Shown here in pieces: positions 14,801-27,090 of a DNA stretch of 64,000 nt. Location: positions 108,938 through 172,937 of the forward strand of contig SADC01000159.1 in the NCBI GenBank assembly GCA_004194705.1. Direction: 5' to 3'. The notes beneath the pieces were generated by a model, which was not told the origin of the DNA, did no database searches, and was given only the letters and a program-made list of their open reading frames with translations. Origin of the DNA: Ditylenchus dipsaci (Eukaryota > Nematoda > Chromadorea > Rhabditida > Anguinidae). Each line of letters begins with the position of its first letter. Positions within the stretch are counted from its first letter, which is position 1. Position numbers and translations under genes: made by a program.

Positions 14801-17800
14801 TGGACTTTTACTTTCAGCAGTTCTTTTGACTGGCTGTATTTGACCGTAGTGTCAGCGAACTTAACAACAAACTCTTTTTGCACTCTCGCCTGAGGGGCAT
14901 TCTTTTTTTCTCTAAATTTCAAATCGAATTTAATACACACACACACACACACACATTTGAGGCAGTCCTAACTAAAAACCTTTTTACCTGCCTTTTTAGC
15001 CCAAAGCGAAATAAGATTGGTGTGTTTTAGGGGAATCATTCCACAAAAAACTGGCTAAACCATAATTTACCAGAAGTCTCATCTACACAACATCAACAGC
15101 CATAACTCTAGGCCAACAACCATGCAGCAACAAACCGTTCGTGAACAAAACACAAGCAAACCAAACCAACAACATCTAGACTAACAGCATAGCACAAAGC
15201 CGCTATAACTCAGCCCCACTCACAAACCACATATAACGCCAGGCCAGAGGCCCGGCAATCCAAAATTTGATCAAACACTCCGAAGAGGTTTGGCTCAGAT
15301 AGAAACCTTTAGGAATCTAATTCGATTCAGCTTCTAATCCTCACACTTACTTCTCATACTTTTTGCTGCTCTACAGTTGGCTGGGTTTGAGCCTATCAGC
15401 ACTAGGGTCAGAGACTTTATACTCTTGAGCACTGCCTAAGCATACTAGCCCACTGCAACACTACAACACAAACCCACTCCAACACAATTTCAAACGTATT
15501 GTTGAGAAGGGATAGTCGAGTCACAAAACCAAATTGTTCAAAAAACAGTAGATTTGAAATAAAACAAACAAAAAAGTTTGATCCAGCCATCCAGCAACTG
15601 GTTGGCTTGCAAGCCAATTCTGTTGAACATCTCGATTTTGACTCCTTTCACTGGCTGCAAATGACTTTAACCTTGACTTCCAACTCGACTTTTGAACACC
15701 ATTTCAACAAACAAAGTCAAAGTCCAAGTCACATGTAGCCAGTTCTGGACTTTTACTTTCAGCAGTTCTTTTGACTGGCTGTATTTGACCGTAGTGTCAG
15801 CGAACTTAACAACAAACTCTTTTTGCACTCTCGCCTGAGGGGCATTCTTTTTTTCTCTAAATTTCAAATCGAATTTAATAACACACACACACACACACAC
15901 ATTTGAGGCAGTCCTAACTAAAAACCTTTTTACCTGCCTTTTTAGCCCAAAGCGAAATAAGATTGGTGTGTTTTAGGGAATCATTCCACAAAAAACTGGC
16001 TAAACCATAATTTACCAGAAGTCTCATCTACACAACATCAACAGCCATAACTCTAGGCCAACAACCATGCAGCAACAAACCGTTCGTGAACAAAACACAA
16101 GCAAACCAAACCAACAACATCTAGACTAACAGCATAGCACAAAGCCGCTATAACTCAGCCCCACTCACAACCACATATAACGCCAGGCCAGAGGCCCGGC
16201 AATCCAAAATTTTGATCAAACACTCCGAAGAGGTTTGGCTCAGATAGAAACCTTTAGGAATCTAATTCGATTCAGCTTCTAATCCTCACACTTACTTCTC
16301 ATACTTTTTGCTGCTCTACAGTTGGCTGGGTTTGAGCCTATCAGCACTAGGGTCAGAGACTTTATACTCTTGAGCACTGCCTAAGCATACTAGCCCACTG
16401 CAACACTACAACACAAACCCACTCCAACACAATTTCAAACGTATTGTTGAGAAGGGATAGTCGAGTCACAAAACCAAATTGTTCAAAAAACAGTAGATTT
16501 GAAATAAAACAAACAAAAAAGTTTGATCCAGCCATCCAGCAACTGGTTGGCTTGCAAGCCAATTCTGTTGAACATCTCGATTTTGACTCCTTTCACTGGC
16601 TGCAAATGACTTTAACCTTGACTTCCAACTCGACTTTTGAACACCATTTCAACAAACAAAGTCAAAGTCCAAGTCACATGTAGCCAGTTCTGGACTTTTA
16701 CTTTCAGCAGTTCTTTTGACTGGCTGTATTTGACCGTAGTGTCAGCGAACTTAACAACAAACTCTTTTTGCACTCTCGCCTGAGGGGCATTCTTTTTTTC
16801 TCTAAATTTCAAATCGAATTTAATAACACACACACACACACACATTTGAGGCAGTCCTAACTAAAAACCTTTTTACCTGCCTTTTTAGCCCAAAGCGAAA
16901 TAAGATTGGTGTGTTTTAGGGGAATCATTCCACAAAAAACTGGCTAAACCATAATTTACCAGAAGTCTCATCTACACAACATCAACAGCCATAACTCTAG
17001 GCCAACAACCATGCAGCAACAAACCGTTCGTGAACAAAACACAAGCAAACCAAACCAACAACATCTAGACTAACAGCATAGCACAAAGCCGCTATAACTC
17101 AGCCCCACTCACAACCACATATAACGCCAGGCCAGAGGCCCGGCAATCCAAAATTTTGATCAAACACTCCGAAGAGGTTTGGCTCAGATAGAAACCTTTA
17201 GGAATCTAATTCGATTCAGCTTCTAATCCTCACACTTACTTCTCATACTTTTTGCTGCTCTACAGTTGGCTGGGTTTGAGCCTATCAGCACTAGGGTCAG
17301 AGACTTTATACTCTTGAGCACTGCCTAAGCATACTAGCCCACTGCAACACTACAACACAAACCCACTCCAACACAATTTCAAACGTATTGTTGAGAAGGG
17401 ATAGTCGAGTCACAAAACCAAATTGTTCAAAAAACAGTAGATTTGAAATAAAACAAACAAAAAAGTTTGATCCAGCCATCCAGCAACTGGTTGGCTTGCA
17501 AGCCAATTCTGTTGAACATCTCGATTTTGACTCCTTTCACTGGCTGCAAATGACTTTAACCTTGACTTCCAACTCGACTTTTGAACACCATTTCAACAAA
17601 CAAAGTCAAAGTCCAAGTCACATGTAGCCAGTTCTGGACTTTTACTTTCAGCAGTTCTTTTGACTGGCTGTATTTGACCGTAGTGTCAGCGAACTTAACA
17701 ACAAACTCTTTTTGCACTCTCGCCTGAGGGGCATTCTTTTTTTCTCTAAATTTCAAATCGAATTTAATAACACACACACACACATTTGAGGCAGTCCTAA

Positions 17801-17834
17801 CTAAAAACCTTTTTACCTGCCTTTTTAGCCCAAA
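2886..17834. repeat. 945-bp satellite array, about 15.8 head-to-tail copies
   Basis: The landmark tctagactaacagcat occurs at 2899, 3841, 4783, 5728, 6671, 7616, 8561, 9506, 10451, 11396, 12342, 13287, 14232, 15175, 16120 and 17064, so units are 942-946 bp. Copies are almost identical; differences are mainly single-base homopolymer changes and the length of an internal (CA)n run. The two left-most copies differ most (atttaagg or atttagg after the CA run instead of atttgagg, and cagaccag in copy 2). The last copy breaks off after about 770 bases at 17834. The 66-79-residue frames repeated in every unit have no recognisable domain, overlap each other on opposite strands and change with indels; I do not call them genes. 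Confidence 0.97.
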
Positions 17835-18150
17835 GTTCGACCCGACTGATCGGTCCATTCATTACGAGTACTTATACTTTACGTGCACCACTAGTGGCTG
17901 GGTTTGAAATTGACTTCAACTCTTGGAGAATTAATACTCTTGGTACTTATAGGCACTATAGAAGTGGCCCCTGTTTTGTCCCTTCCCCTCCAATACAGCC
18001 CTTGAACCCTATTTTAATGCTTTTCTGGTTCTTTTATGGCAAAATTATTGCTTAAAATGTGTTTTGACCACTCTTAAAAATCTTGATTTTGGGTGGGGTG
18101 TTATATGCGAGTAGCACTTTTGGGAGAGGGGTATAATCGAGTAGCGCCGA
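17835..18150. mobile_element. Dispersed repeat, half of a CGCTAC-ended element
   Basis: Contains ggctgggtttg, a block of the form gtggcccctgttttgtccct followed by cctccaatacagccc, a degraded homopolymer tail and a terminal gagtagcgcc. The same order recurs at 51925-52145 and 60225-60440, and in reverse at 19500-19640 and 26400-26660. It truncates the last satellite copy. Confidence 0.6.
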
Positions 18151-19322
18151 TTTTTCGCCTTCTCGTAGCTATTGAATTTCTCTACAAATATTGACCAGTC
18201 ATTGAGCAGTCATACACAGCTATGACGTGTTCTTGAGTCTCTTTAAGTGCGAATTTGACAGGTCAGAAAATGACAGTTTTGTGAGTTGGGCGCTAATTTT
18301 CCCACTTTTCGCAGAAATATTGCAAATTCCTGCAGATTGTGGCGGTCATTTTAACATATTACAGTCATCGATGTGGTTTATAGAACACAAAACCATAGAA
18401 CACAAAACCAGAATAGCGATGCCTGCTTCTCGAGAGATTATCCACTTTCCATGAAATGGTCACTTATTTCAAACCAGTTTTTAGGTCACTTGACCCGTCC
18501 CATCACCCGCGCATATTTTTGAAAAATGATCTACGTGAAATTCTGCACATAAATAAACCGTTGTACCAGGTAGTAATTCAAAGTACTGAATGATAAAATT
18601 GCTAAAAACAAGTTGCTAGGTTCGTGAATTCAGGACACTTCACAATCATCTTGCCAATTGTGTGCTCCTCGATGACAACAATAGTGATCCAAACACCCCC
18701 ATTTCTGCTTATGCATACATTTTTTCAGATGAGAAAAATTAGCAGACATAGCAGAACAGAGGTGTTCGGGGCTCAGTCTCTAGAGCCCTATACAGGCATT
18801 AGCGCTACTAAGAGAACTTGAGCAATGGTACGGGGAAAAATTGCTATTTGCAAGTCTATCCACCCTATAGCTTGCTGGGTTTGACTGTTACTATGACAAC
18901 AGCCCTGAGCTGTCGGTAGTATTTTAAGTAATTTTTTTTGTTCCAGCGATTATAGTAGCCAAAATTTTTTCAGAAATCTGAATAACTCAATATGATTTCA
19001 AGAAATGTTTAGTTCTTGAGATATAACCTGAAGTTAGAAAACAGACAGAATTCATCTGTATTTTTCTAATTTTGATCATATCTCAACAACTGAGTATTTT
19101 TTTTTTGAAATTCTGTTTAGTGATTTAGATTCCTGAAAAAATTGAGCGATCCGAGCTCAGAATTTTAAAAATTTGCGTCCTTGATTTGTAGGCGAAAACG
19201 GGTTAAAAATGCGCCGATATTCCATTGTACACCCTCGCCCCTTCAAAAAATCCTATTCCAATGCTAATTCGTTCTACTCCCAAAAACCGAGTTTTTGGGA
19301 CTCAAAAACGATTTTTATGCAA
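18151..19322. other. Intergenic, no supported gene
   Basis: A 76-codon frame at 18227-18454 is unrecognised. A direct repeat of atagaacacaaaacc occurs near 18379-18410. A weak inverted repeat around ttgagatataacctgaag / atcatatctcaacaactgag (about 18975-19150) is related to a similar one near 35880-36030. Confidence 0.35.
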
Positions 19323-19491
19323 TACCGTATTTTCTCTATTAAACGCCCCCTTTTCAATAAACGCCCCTCTCTAATAAACGCCCCCGTTTTTACTAGGATT
19401 TCAGAGTCAAGGCCATTTTTGATTAACAATTTTAGAATTTTTTGAGGTTGAACAATAAACGCCCCGGTCGTTTAGTAGAGAAAATACGGTA
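19323..19491. mobile_element. 169-bp MITE with 16-bp perfect terminal repeats
   Basis: Begins taccgtattttctcta and ends with the exact complement tagagaaaatacggta. The interior repeats aataaacgcccc. A degraded relative starts at 25791 and a half copy ends at about 28667. Confidence 0.85.
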
Positions 19492-20144
19492 ATTTTGCTA
19501 TAAAAGAACCGGAAGAGTAATTTTAAAAAGGATCGAGGGCTGTATTGGGAGGGGTAGGAAATAATACAGGGGCCACTTTTTTCAGCTGCTTTACCATGTT
19601 TTCAACGGAGCATGGCAAAAAAAGATTCTTTGTGCATTTTTTCAACAAGATTATTACTACTATCTGGCTACAACCGCATGTCCACCACTAACACCTTGAC
19701 GTGAGCATGCCGCGATATGGCATATGGGCACAATCGCCAAGCTAAGTGACGGCTAAGCGACGAGCTAATTGAAAAGCAGTGAAAACAAAAATGGAGCTGT
19801 AAAATGTTCAGATGAAATTTTATTTATAGGTGATATGGAAAGAAAGCTGGTAAAATTCTAACACAAAAAGATATGGGTCGTAAAAACCATAAAAATTTGG
19901 ACATGCCCGGCGTTTCAATCTGAGGTCCAAAGTCACAGATTAAGCACCGGGCAGGTTCAAAGCAACTTGCTCAATATTTTTGATACCACACTGCAGTTTC
20001 GACCTATAGAGAATCTTATTGCTGCAGTCTTGCCTGTAGATCTTTCACGCTCTTTGCTCAATATCAGGCGAATTGTAGTCAACACACATAAGTAAAAACC
20101 ATATTCGAAATTACAGAGCAAAAGTAAATGTAAAATAAAAATAT
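19492..20144. other. Intergenic, repeat remnants
   Basis: 19500-19640 is a reversed copy of the GGCCCCTGTATTATT dispersed repeat. The rest, up to the transporter's 3' end, shows no gene. Confidence 0.4.
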
Positions 20145-20150
20145 TTTATT
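20145..20150 (-). terminator. AATAAA polyadenylation signal of the SLC19 gene
   Basis: An AATAAA hexamer lies about 58 nt downstream of the transporter stop codon on the minus strand, a usual distance for a nematode 3' UTR. Confidence 0.5.
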
Positions 20151-20207
20151 AACTTTCACATTAATTTTTTGCACATGCAGAACTGATCAAAAGAAATAAA
20201 CTAAACA

Positions 20208-23200
20208 CTATTTCGGTCTGAACAATCTGGAAACGATCATCAGCACCAAAAACAGAAAAGAAATTGCAACAAAATAGCCACTGTAGACTTGGAACTAAAA
20301 TTTCAAAATTGTTGAAAGTGCTGTAAAATTGAAAATTAGTAACAAATTGACTTTGACGGAAAACAGAGCTATTTTCGGCACGTGTTCGCTCAGGAGAGCA
20401 CATTCGGCTCTATATGTTGATATATATTAAGGTGACTCCCTCAAAAAAATATGCTTTAGTCTCCCCTGTTGTTATTTTTTCAGAATTTTTTCTTGTATTT
20501 TGTCTCATTTTAGCTTTTTCATATTCGATTATATATTGAGTTTTTTCACAATAAAATTCACTGGCAATGATAGGCGAACAGTCAATTTTATGCTTGCCGA
20601 ACCACAGATTTCTGTAGGACCAACAATGTCTATTTTCTTTGAGATGAATAATATAAGAGCATTTATTGCACAAGAAATATATTTTTCCATAATTTTTCTA
20701 GATACACACAAAAAACTTGAAAAATGAAACTTGAAACAACAGGGGGGACCAAGGCATATTTTTGCGATGGTAACCTCAAAAAATATAGCAACACACATCA
20801 GGTTCAAGTGTTTCATACCTGACGGATGGAAAGTATTTTGGTCAAAATTAAAAATTTTCAGCCAGAAAGTGTTTCGAAATGCTTCTTTTCATCATGTAAG
20901 AATGTCAAAATAAGCCGTTAGGTAAAAAAGCACTTATTTTGGCAAAACTATAGATGTGCTCAGCATTGTACGATTTATGGTGTATAATATTATAAAAACA
21001 TTTGCTTTTGGTCTTGACCTCATTTGACACAGAAAAAATTGACTCAAAAGCTTGAATAAAAGGTCAAACCTGTGTCTCTATATCCAAAGCTAACCACCCG
21101 GTCTTGTCGGAAACCAAAAAAGTGAGTAAGCACTAAGCAAACATCAAAGCCAAGAAAGTGTTAAAGCCAAATATAAGGCTATAGCTGCCTGAGGGCAACT
21201 GCGAAGCTATTAAGTTGCTAGAAACATACAACGTTTAAGTTTGATTTAGAAAATCAAAAAAAACCTAGCAACAGCCAAAAGCACATGATAAAACGAGGAA
21301 ATAAGTAAGTAGAAGGCGAAATCGACCAGTATGTTTTTGAGCTGGACTATTACAGCTAGCATTGCTGCAACAATTAGCGAAGACAGCAAAAATATCCATT
21401 GTCCGTGATGCTGCCAGTCAAATTGCATGAATTGGAGTAGGAAAGTCATTAGGGCTGCTAAACTGTAACAATCGATTCATAATTATTGCTTATTAAATTG
21501 AACCTGAGCCGTTCCACTCCTCAGTCAAATCAGCTTGGGGCACCAATGCAATTTTTGTTCGAAAATAATTTATATCAAAAATTTCTTGGCACACAAATAA
21601 TTAGAAAATATTTTCTGGGACTTGGTGAAAAAATCGTGCTGTCGAAATTTAAAAAAAATTGCTTTTTTTCCAAACTGATTTACCTGGGCAGTCTCTCAGG
21701 TGTAACACTACGACTCCCACGTGTGGAATTTGCCTATATGAACTCAGAATTTTATTTTGAGCACGATGGTCTTTTTGTGCTTTTTCATACCTACTTTTCG
21801 TTGCATAAAAATTCGTAAGATTTTTTTTCAACGTAAAACTTGTTTTTCGCTGAGCAAACTTTAAAATCTGACATTTAATTCTTACTCGTGTAGTCAATTG
21901 GCTTCTAAAACTGATCTCAAACTTGGAAATTTGAAAGACAATCAATTTTCAAATAGAAATTCTGAATTTTTTTGAAACGGTGGTTTCACCGACTCAAACA
22001 AGCTTTTCGGAAAAATGAAAAACACCATCATGCTCAGTAGGGTTGCCAACCCACAGGTTTGCAAATGGTTCGCTATAATGGTCATGCTATACTATGAAAA
22101 ACCTGTAAACTCATAGTATGCTGAAATGACTGATGAACTACTCAAAAACCTGTAAGTATCACGGCCTTATTCACCTTTAGGGGACACATTTTTAGCGTGG
22201 TCTCCCTGTCTATAATAAGTATGTTGATAATGTGGTTATTTCATGGTCATCATGGTGATTATGGTAAGCATGATCGTGATAACCATGATCACCTTCAAAA
22301 TAACAGGGGGACCAAGGCATTTTTGAAGAAAAAACAACAGGGGGCCAAGCTAAAAATGTGGCCCCTAAAGGTGAATAGGGCCGTAAAGGTGAATAGGTCT
22401 GGTATGCATACATTTTTATGCATCCAGAGTCACTTACGAGTGATTTGCGTCTAAGGTATGTGGGTGTGCGCATCTCTAACCAACCAAGCCCCCTGCGCCC
22501 CTTCGGGGGCGCAGGGGCTGGTTGGTTAGAGATGCGCGCACTCACTTACCTTAGACATAATTCCGAGAAGACTCTTGAACAAAAATGCATTTAGAGACTA
22601 TTTTTGCCCAGCACCAGTGACCAAAACGGGTAGAATACCTTAGTACAAGGTGATTCACCTTGGTCCCCCAAGGCAAAAAGTCAAAAAAAAAAATTTTCCA
22701 AAAATACCATTTTTGTGTGGAAAATGTCAGAAATTGACTTTCTTATCGTTTTAAGAATAAAAATATTACTTAGGAGTCGTTTAAACACTATTTTTAAATA
22801 AGTGAACCCCCCCCCACCCAATATGTTCCATTTTGGTATATAATGTCAAAAAAACGATGATGATCTCAACAGATTCAGATTTAATAAAAGATTTTGGTAA
22901 TGTATCACTCTCCGAAAATTTCGCCTTCAAAATTGTTGATTTTTGATCAAAAGTTTCGAAACTTCGGCCAGAAATTGTCGGGAGTTGATATTTCACCCTT
23001 TTCGGACCCTATTTCACTCACTTCATCCATGCTCGATGTGAAAACGACCAACACTGTTCTGTCGTAACAAATATTCTAGCAACATAAAATCAGTAAAAAC
23101 TCACATAACAGAGTATTTATTCCCTCCACCAATCCATTAGCCACCATTTGGCCTTCTTTTTGCCTCAAAGACAAAGAGTTTGCGAGTAATTGAACACCTT

Positions 23201-24766
23201 TTATGCTGTTTATTATAAATACTTTTTCAAATGGTATACAAAACTAACTTACTTGGCACATTCCACAAGAAGTCAAAACCCACCATATAGACCAATAGAC
23301 CACTGTTGGATTCTTGTGCAAAACTGAGAATTTGCTCATAAATCCCAAGTCTTTTTCTGTTGTCTTAGAGTTCTCAAGATCTCCGTTAATCTCGTTTTTC
23401 AACGGCTCATTTTCTTCTTCTCTGGCTGCTAACTCCAGAACTACTTGTTTTTGGTCTGATCTGGATTTTTCCACGTAAGGCAAGCACAAAGCAATAGGAA
23501 CCGCCAGACACATACAGAACAGGGTTATCTAAAGAATTTTTCAGGTATTTTTTTAGAATAGTAAGAGCTTAAGACCTGATTGAGCAATAAGTAACTGGCC
23601 AGACCTGTAGATACAAGCAATTGTCCAAAAGAGTAGGACAGGAATTTTCCGACCATGGTAGACGTGCGCACATAGGAAGTTATTCGCTTAAAGTGTTTTT
23701 TGTGGACAATTGCGTAGAGGTAGGACTGATAGGCTATGTCTGAAGAGGTGGCTATGCCTAGAAGTTGCTAGATTTACAAAAATTAATATTAAAAAATATT
23801 TGATTTCCAGAAAGTCAATTTTGCTTCGAAAATCGTCGAAGGTGCCATGCATGGTGTACAAATAAACCTTTATTGGAGCGATTCTGAAACACCTAGCTCA
23901 CAAGAGAACCACCCAAGGTAAATACTTTCTAGATGCATTCCCTGATCATTTTTTCTGCTGTCTGCGGACAATATCAAAAGTTCACACACTAAACCGACCA
24001 TGGCGAATATTTTTTATGTAGGTCTTGAAATCACATCGGAAATACAGCTTGGGCGGTTTCCTTGTCAGGCAATTCTGGGACAGCAGTTTGCCTTGATCCT
24101 CCAAGCTGATTTTTTTTGGGTAATTATTTGCTGTTTGAGCTTTCACTCTTTTTAAATAAATTTGTTAAAAAAATTTGAAGTTGTAAAAAAGCAGGTAAAA
24201 TTCCAGAAAAAGGAAAAATTTCGAAAAAAGAGCTTGGGGGACCAAGGCAAACCGTTTGGGGGGAGGTATCCCAGAATTTATTGGGCAGGGTATTTCAGAA
24301 TTCTGCCTCCTTTCAAGTCCTGGCCTAATTGGAAACATACTTTATGTTTTAAAAAAAATTCTACTAATTTTTCACCTCAAATATATTCATTAACCCACCT
24401 ACCAAAGAAGACCTGCATGATCTGCATTTGCGTCACACTTGTTCCGAATATGAGCAATATCCAAGTGGAACACAGCATCAGCGCTTCTAGTAGTATCACT
24501 GGTTTGTACAGCAGCAGGTCAGACAGAAAAAAAATTGGTATCTAAACCAATATTTTTAATTAAAAACCTTTTTTACTGGAAAATCTCACCAATGCCAGTA
24601 AATTAGAATATGTGGAGTAGGGGTATATCTCGCCATACAACTGGTCATTTGTAAAATTCTTGAAGTCTGGAGATTGCAAAAATGGAGTTAGAAAGGGAGT
24701 TGCAGGTCTCAATTTCTTTAGCACTCCATACAAGCAGGTCAAAGCAACGGCCCATTTCCAGTGCAT
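20208..24766 (-). CDS. SLC19-family folate/thiamine transporter, eight exons
   Basis: Exons on the minus strand: 24590-24766, 24403-24541, 23576-23757, 23253-23528, 23105-23197, 21265-21457, 21070-21217 and 20208-20294, about 431 residues in compatible phases. The start is the ATG giving MHWKWAVALTCLYG. Family landmarks in order: LRPATPFLTPFL and DQLYGEIYPYSTYS (exon 1), DLLLYKPVI (2), DIAYQSYLYAIV and GQLLVSTG (3), an acidic loop then YWSIWWVLTSCGMCQ (4), NYSQTL and NGLVEGINTLL (5), LVDFAFYLL (6), YSLIFGFNTFLALM (7) and FQVYSGYF (8). Members are 12-TM plasma-membrane carriers of reduced folates or thiamine; C. elegans homologues are the folt genes. Two lesions: one missing base near 23166-23176, and an in-frame TAG at 21133-21135 where the family usually has Gln. 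Introns 5 and 7 are swollen by transposons; most others are 47-55 nt. The substrate cannot be assigned. Confidence 0.88.
20425..20795. mobile_element. MITE in SLC19 intron 7
   Basis: Ends are inverted: ggtgactccctcaaaaaaat at the left and a complement containing gatggtaacctcaaaaaata at the right. The motif GCTTTAGTCTCCCC / GGGGGGACCAAGGC sits at mirror positions just inside. The interior has an open frame on the minus strand of unknown meaning. Confidence 0.6.
21516..22160 (+). repeat. Dispersed repeat copy A (in SLC19 intron 5)
   Basis: From cctcagtcaaatcagcttgg to ccatcatgctcag it is nearly identical to 32793-33309 in the same orientation. The similarity resumes after a 150-base insertion in the other copy with acccacaggtttgc... 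to about 22160. Single-base differences include local A/T-run length changes. Confidence 0.85.
22164..22383. mobile_element. Inverted-repeat element with GGGGGACCAAGGC motif
   Basis: ttcacctttaggggacacat at the left is mirrored by gtggcccctaaaggtgaata at the right. The interior is a low-complexity run of ggtcatcatggtgatt and its complement. A related right arm occurs alone at 41765-41850. Confidence 0.6.
22386..22612. mobile_element. Hairpin element with gcgcatctc arms, copy 1
   Basis: taaggtatgtgggtgtgcgc pairs with the complement ending gcgcgcactcacttacctta, around a GC-rich loop (ccctgcgccccttcgggggc). Very similar hairpins are at 28016-28240 and 59947-60180, with fragments near 26210, 57000, 57310 and 57785. 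The order tatgcatccagagtcactta then the hairpin then gacataattccgagaag is kept, so this is a family, not chance pairing. Confidence 0.75.
22640..23104. other. Remainder of SLC19 intron 5
   Basis: One lone GGTCCCCCAAGGC-type motif near 22659-22674 and a C-run at 22807. No gene in either strand is convincing. Confidence 0.4.
24050..24290. mobile_element. Inverted-repeat element in SLC19 intron 2
   Basis: gtttgccttgatcctccaag at about 24090 is mirrored by cttgggggaccaaggcaaac at about 24233, and the outer flanks (caattctggga / tcccagaattt) also pair. It again places the GCCTTGG motif symmetrically. Confidence 0.6.
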
Positions 24767-24789
24767 TTCCTGCTATTTTAGGTCTAAAT

Positions 24790-25790
24790 ATGTTGTACGT
24801 GTAGATAATTTTAGAAAAGAAAATATTTGCTAACCATCAAGAAAATGTGAAGAACAGTAGTCTTGCTTGCAACTGCTGTTGTCAGTGATCATTGAAGTGT
24901 GTTGAAAAAAAAGGAAAAACCAGAAAGAAAAACTTTGATAAATTTTTAAATGTGTTGGCACAGATTGGCATCATGTGTTTTCTAATTAAAAGATATTTTT
25001 CTATTAAGAACAGCAATGGTAGTCTTTGATAAAGCCGAAGTTAAAAACGTAAAAATTGAAGTGCACAATTTCTTTCAAAGAGTATGAGTTCTCTAACCGC
25101 AATACACCAAAGAGTATGAGTTATCTAACCGCAATACACCAAAGAGTATGAGTTATCTAACCGTAGTACACCAAAGAGTATGAGTTCTCTTTTTCTTGCG
25201 AATTTTTCAATCTCGAATTTTTCAAACCAAGGGCTGAAAAAAGGAACAAAAGTAAGAAGATATCCAAGGCAAAAGCAAAGGATGACAGCATCAACGAAAA
25301 AGAGATCCGGTATTTTTCAAACCTAGGGCTTTAGGATTCCATATTGAATCAGGGGGGGGGATGGCAAAGCAAAAGGATCAAATTTTTGCAATTTTTTTTC
25401 GATTTTATGATTTTTTCACTAGTAAAACGATCAAAATGATGCAAGTCAAAAGAGCATGTCCGTTTAATACAGAGCTGTCAACTAAAATTCAAAAACTCGC
25501 TGAAATTGATTAAAAACATGTTCATTTCACATGTTTCTTACTGTTCATCACATTTTAAAACAAATCGAAACAAAAGAAGTACAATTTTATTCCCATTTCT
25601 ACAAAAACAATAATAAGAACAAAAAAGCAGAGAAACTCAATAGAAAATAAATGTCAGTTAAAATTTCAAATAAAAACTGGTGTTGAAAAAACTCCCAAAT
25701 TTGTACCATGGGTCAGGCTCGAGAATTTTTCACTATAAGTCAGGCTCGGAAACGTACTTTCTTAAAATATTTGACTTCAATAAAAAGTTA
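24790..25790. other. Upstream region of SLC19, no gene
   Basis: Holds a 32-bp tandem array at 25076-25193 and otherwise AT-rich sequence without a recognisable coding exon or promoter element. Confidence 0.35.
25076..25193. repeat. 32-bp tandem repeat, 3.7 copies
   Basis: The unit begins caaagagtatgagttctcta and ends accgcaatacac. Four starts are spaced exactly 32 bases apart (25076, 25108, 25140, 25172), with a few substitutions. Confidence 0.85.
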
Positions 25791-25930
25791 CCGTATTTTT
25801 TTTTGTTTTTCCCTCTCTCGAACAAACGCTCCCTCTCTGATAAACGACATTTTTGACTGGATTTTCAGAGTTAGGGTCACTTTTGATTGACAACTTTAGA
25901 CTTTTCTAGGGTTGAAAAATTAACGAGCTG
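25791..25930. mobile_element. Degraded relative of the 169-bp MITE
   Basis: Starts taccgtatttttttttg and keeps ataaacgacatttttgactgg and ttttgattgacaactttaga, matching the interior of 19323-19491; the right end is lost. Confidence 0.6.
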
Positions 25931-27090
25931 GAGTAGCTATGTCAACTCCTCCCAAAAAGTGGTTTTCACTACTGTTTTAATTGTTTGAGTGCCCGAAACA
26001 TGTAGAAAACATTAGGTAGAGACGGTACTTTATAAACAAAATTGAGTTTGCGCTCTGGAGCGCCAAGGGGAAGGTTACTGGAGGGTACCTGGATTCCCTA
26101 TTTTTTAAAACTTCTACCATGTTTTTTTACTGAAACTTGGCAAAAAAGTTTATATATGCATTTTTTATCAACAGTCTTGCTCAGAATTGTGTGTTAACTC
26201 TAAAACCCCAGCAAGTTTTCTTCGATCCCCTTAGGAGCCGCAGGATGTTTGGTTGGTTTGAGATGCGCACACTAACATTCCTTAGACATAATTCCGAGCA
26301 AGATCCTTGATCAAAAATATATATGCAAAATATGGCGCTACTGTAATATAACCCCCCCCCCCCCAAAAAGCGCTACTGTAAATACCCCCCCCCCAAAACC
26401 GACTTTTTCAAAGATGGTCAAAAACCATTTTTACACAATAATTTCGCCATAAAAGGACCAGAAAAGCAATTTAAATGGGATTGCGGGCTGTATTGAAGGG
26501 AAGGGAATAATACAGGGGCCACTTCTCGAGATGGTTGGGATCCTTAGAGTACTAATCAAGCGTCTAAGAGTACTTTCAAACCCAGGAACTTGTGGTGCAG
26601 GCATAAGTACAAGTACTTTTCATGGACCAAGCCGATCAGCGGGATGGACCCCGCGGGTTTACTCCTAGGTCTAGCACTTTTCGAGTGCTAGGCTGAATTT
26701 TTGGGTGGGGTTATCCTGCGCCAAAATTTTTTTCGCCAATCGATTGTTTCGCCAAAACGATTTATTCGCCAAACGATTAATTCGCCAAAATACGTTTCGC
26801 CAAACAGTTAACTCGCCAAAAGGAGTGTCACCAAAGTACATTTTGCCAAACGATTAACTCGCCAATTTTATTTCGCCAAACAGTTAATTCGCCAATTTTG
26901 TTTCGCCAAACGATTATTTGACCGGAAATCAGTTAACCAAAGGATGGAATCACCCGGAAGGAAAAATAACAAATTCCAAATCCAAAAATAAACTATTTTT
27001 AAACTATTGAAGATAGAATTTATTGAAGAACATGAACTACTCAGTGCGACCAACTTCAGTGAAGTCAAAAAGTGTTCCCGTTTGAGTGAC

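Noticed and set aside
2886..17834. CRISPR-like or rDNA-like array
   Set aside because: Units are 945 bp without spacer variation, and contain no rRNA sequence that I recognise; the organism is a eukaryote.
3142..17858. Repeated 66-, 77- and 79-codon frames in each satellite unit, as a tandem gene family
   Set aside because: They overlap on opposite strands, lack any domain or splice signals, partly read through the (CA)n run and change with single-base indels. Their persistence follows from the sequence identity of the units.
21486..21818. 110-codon frame in SLC19 intron 5
   Set aside because: It lies in the dispersed repeat; the second copy at 32793 has a similar frame, but there are no start context, splice or domain signals and many rare hydrophobic runs.
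22197..22545. Histidine-rich open frames on both strands
   Set aside because: They read through a low-complexity catgatcac palindrome and the gcgcatctc hairpin; repeat-derived.
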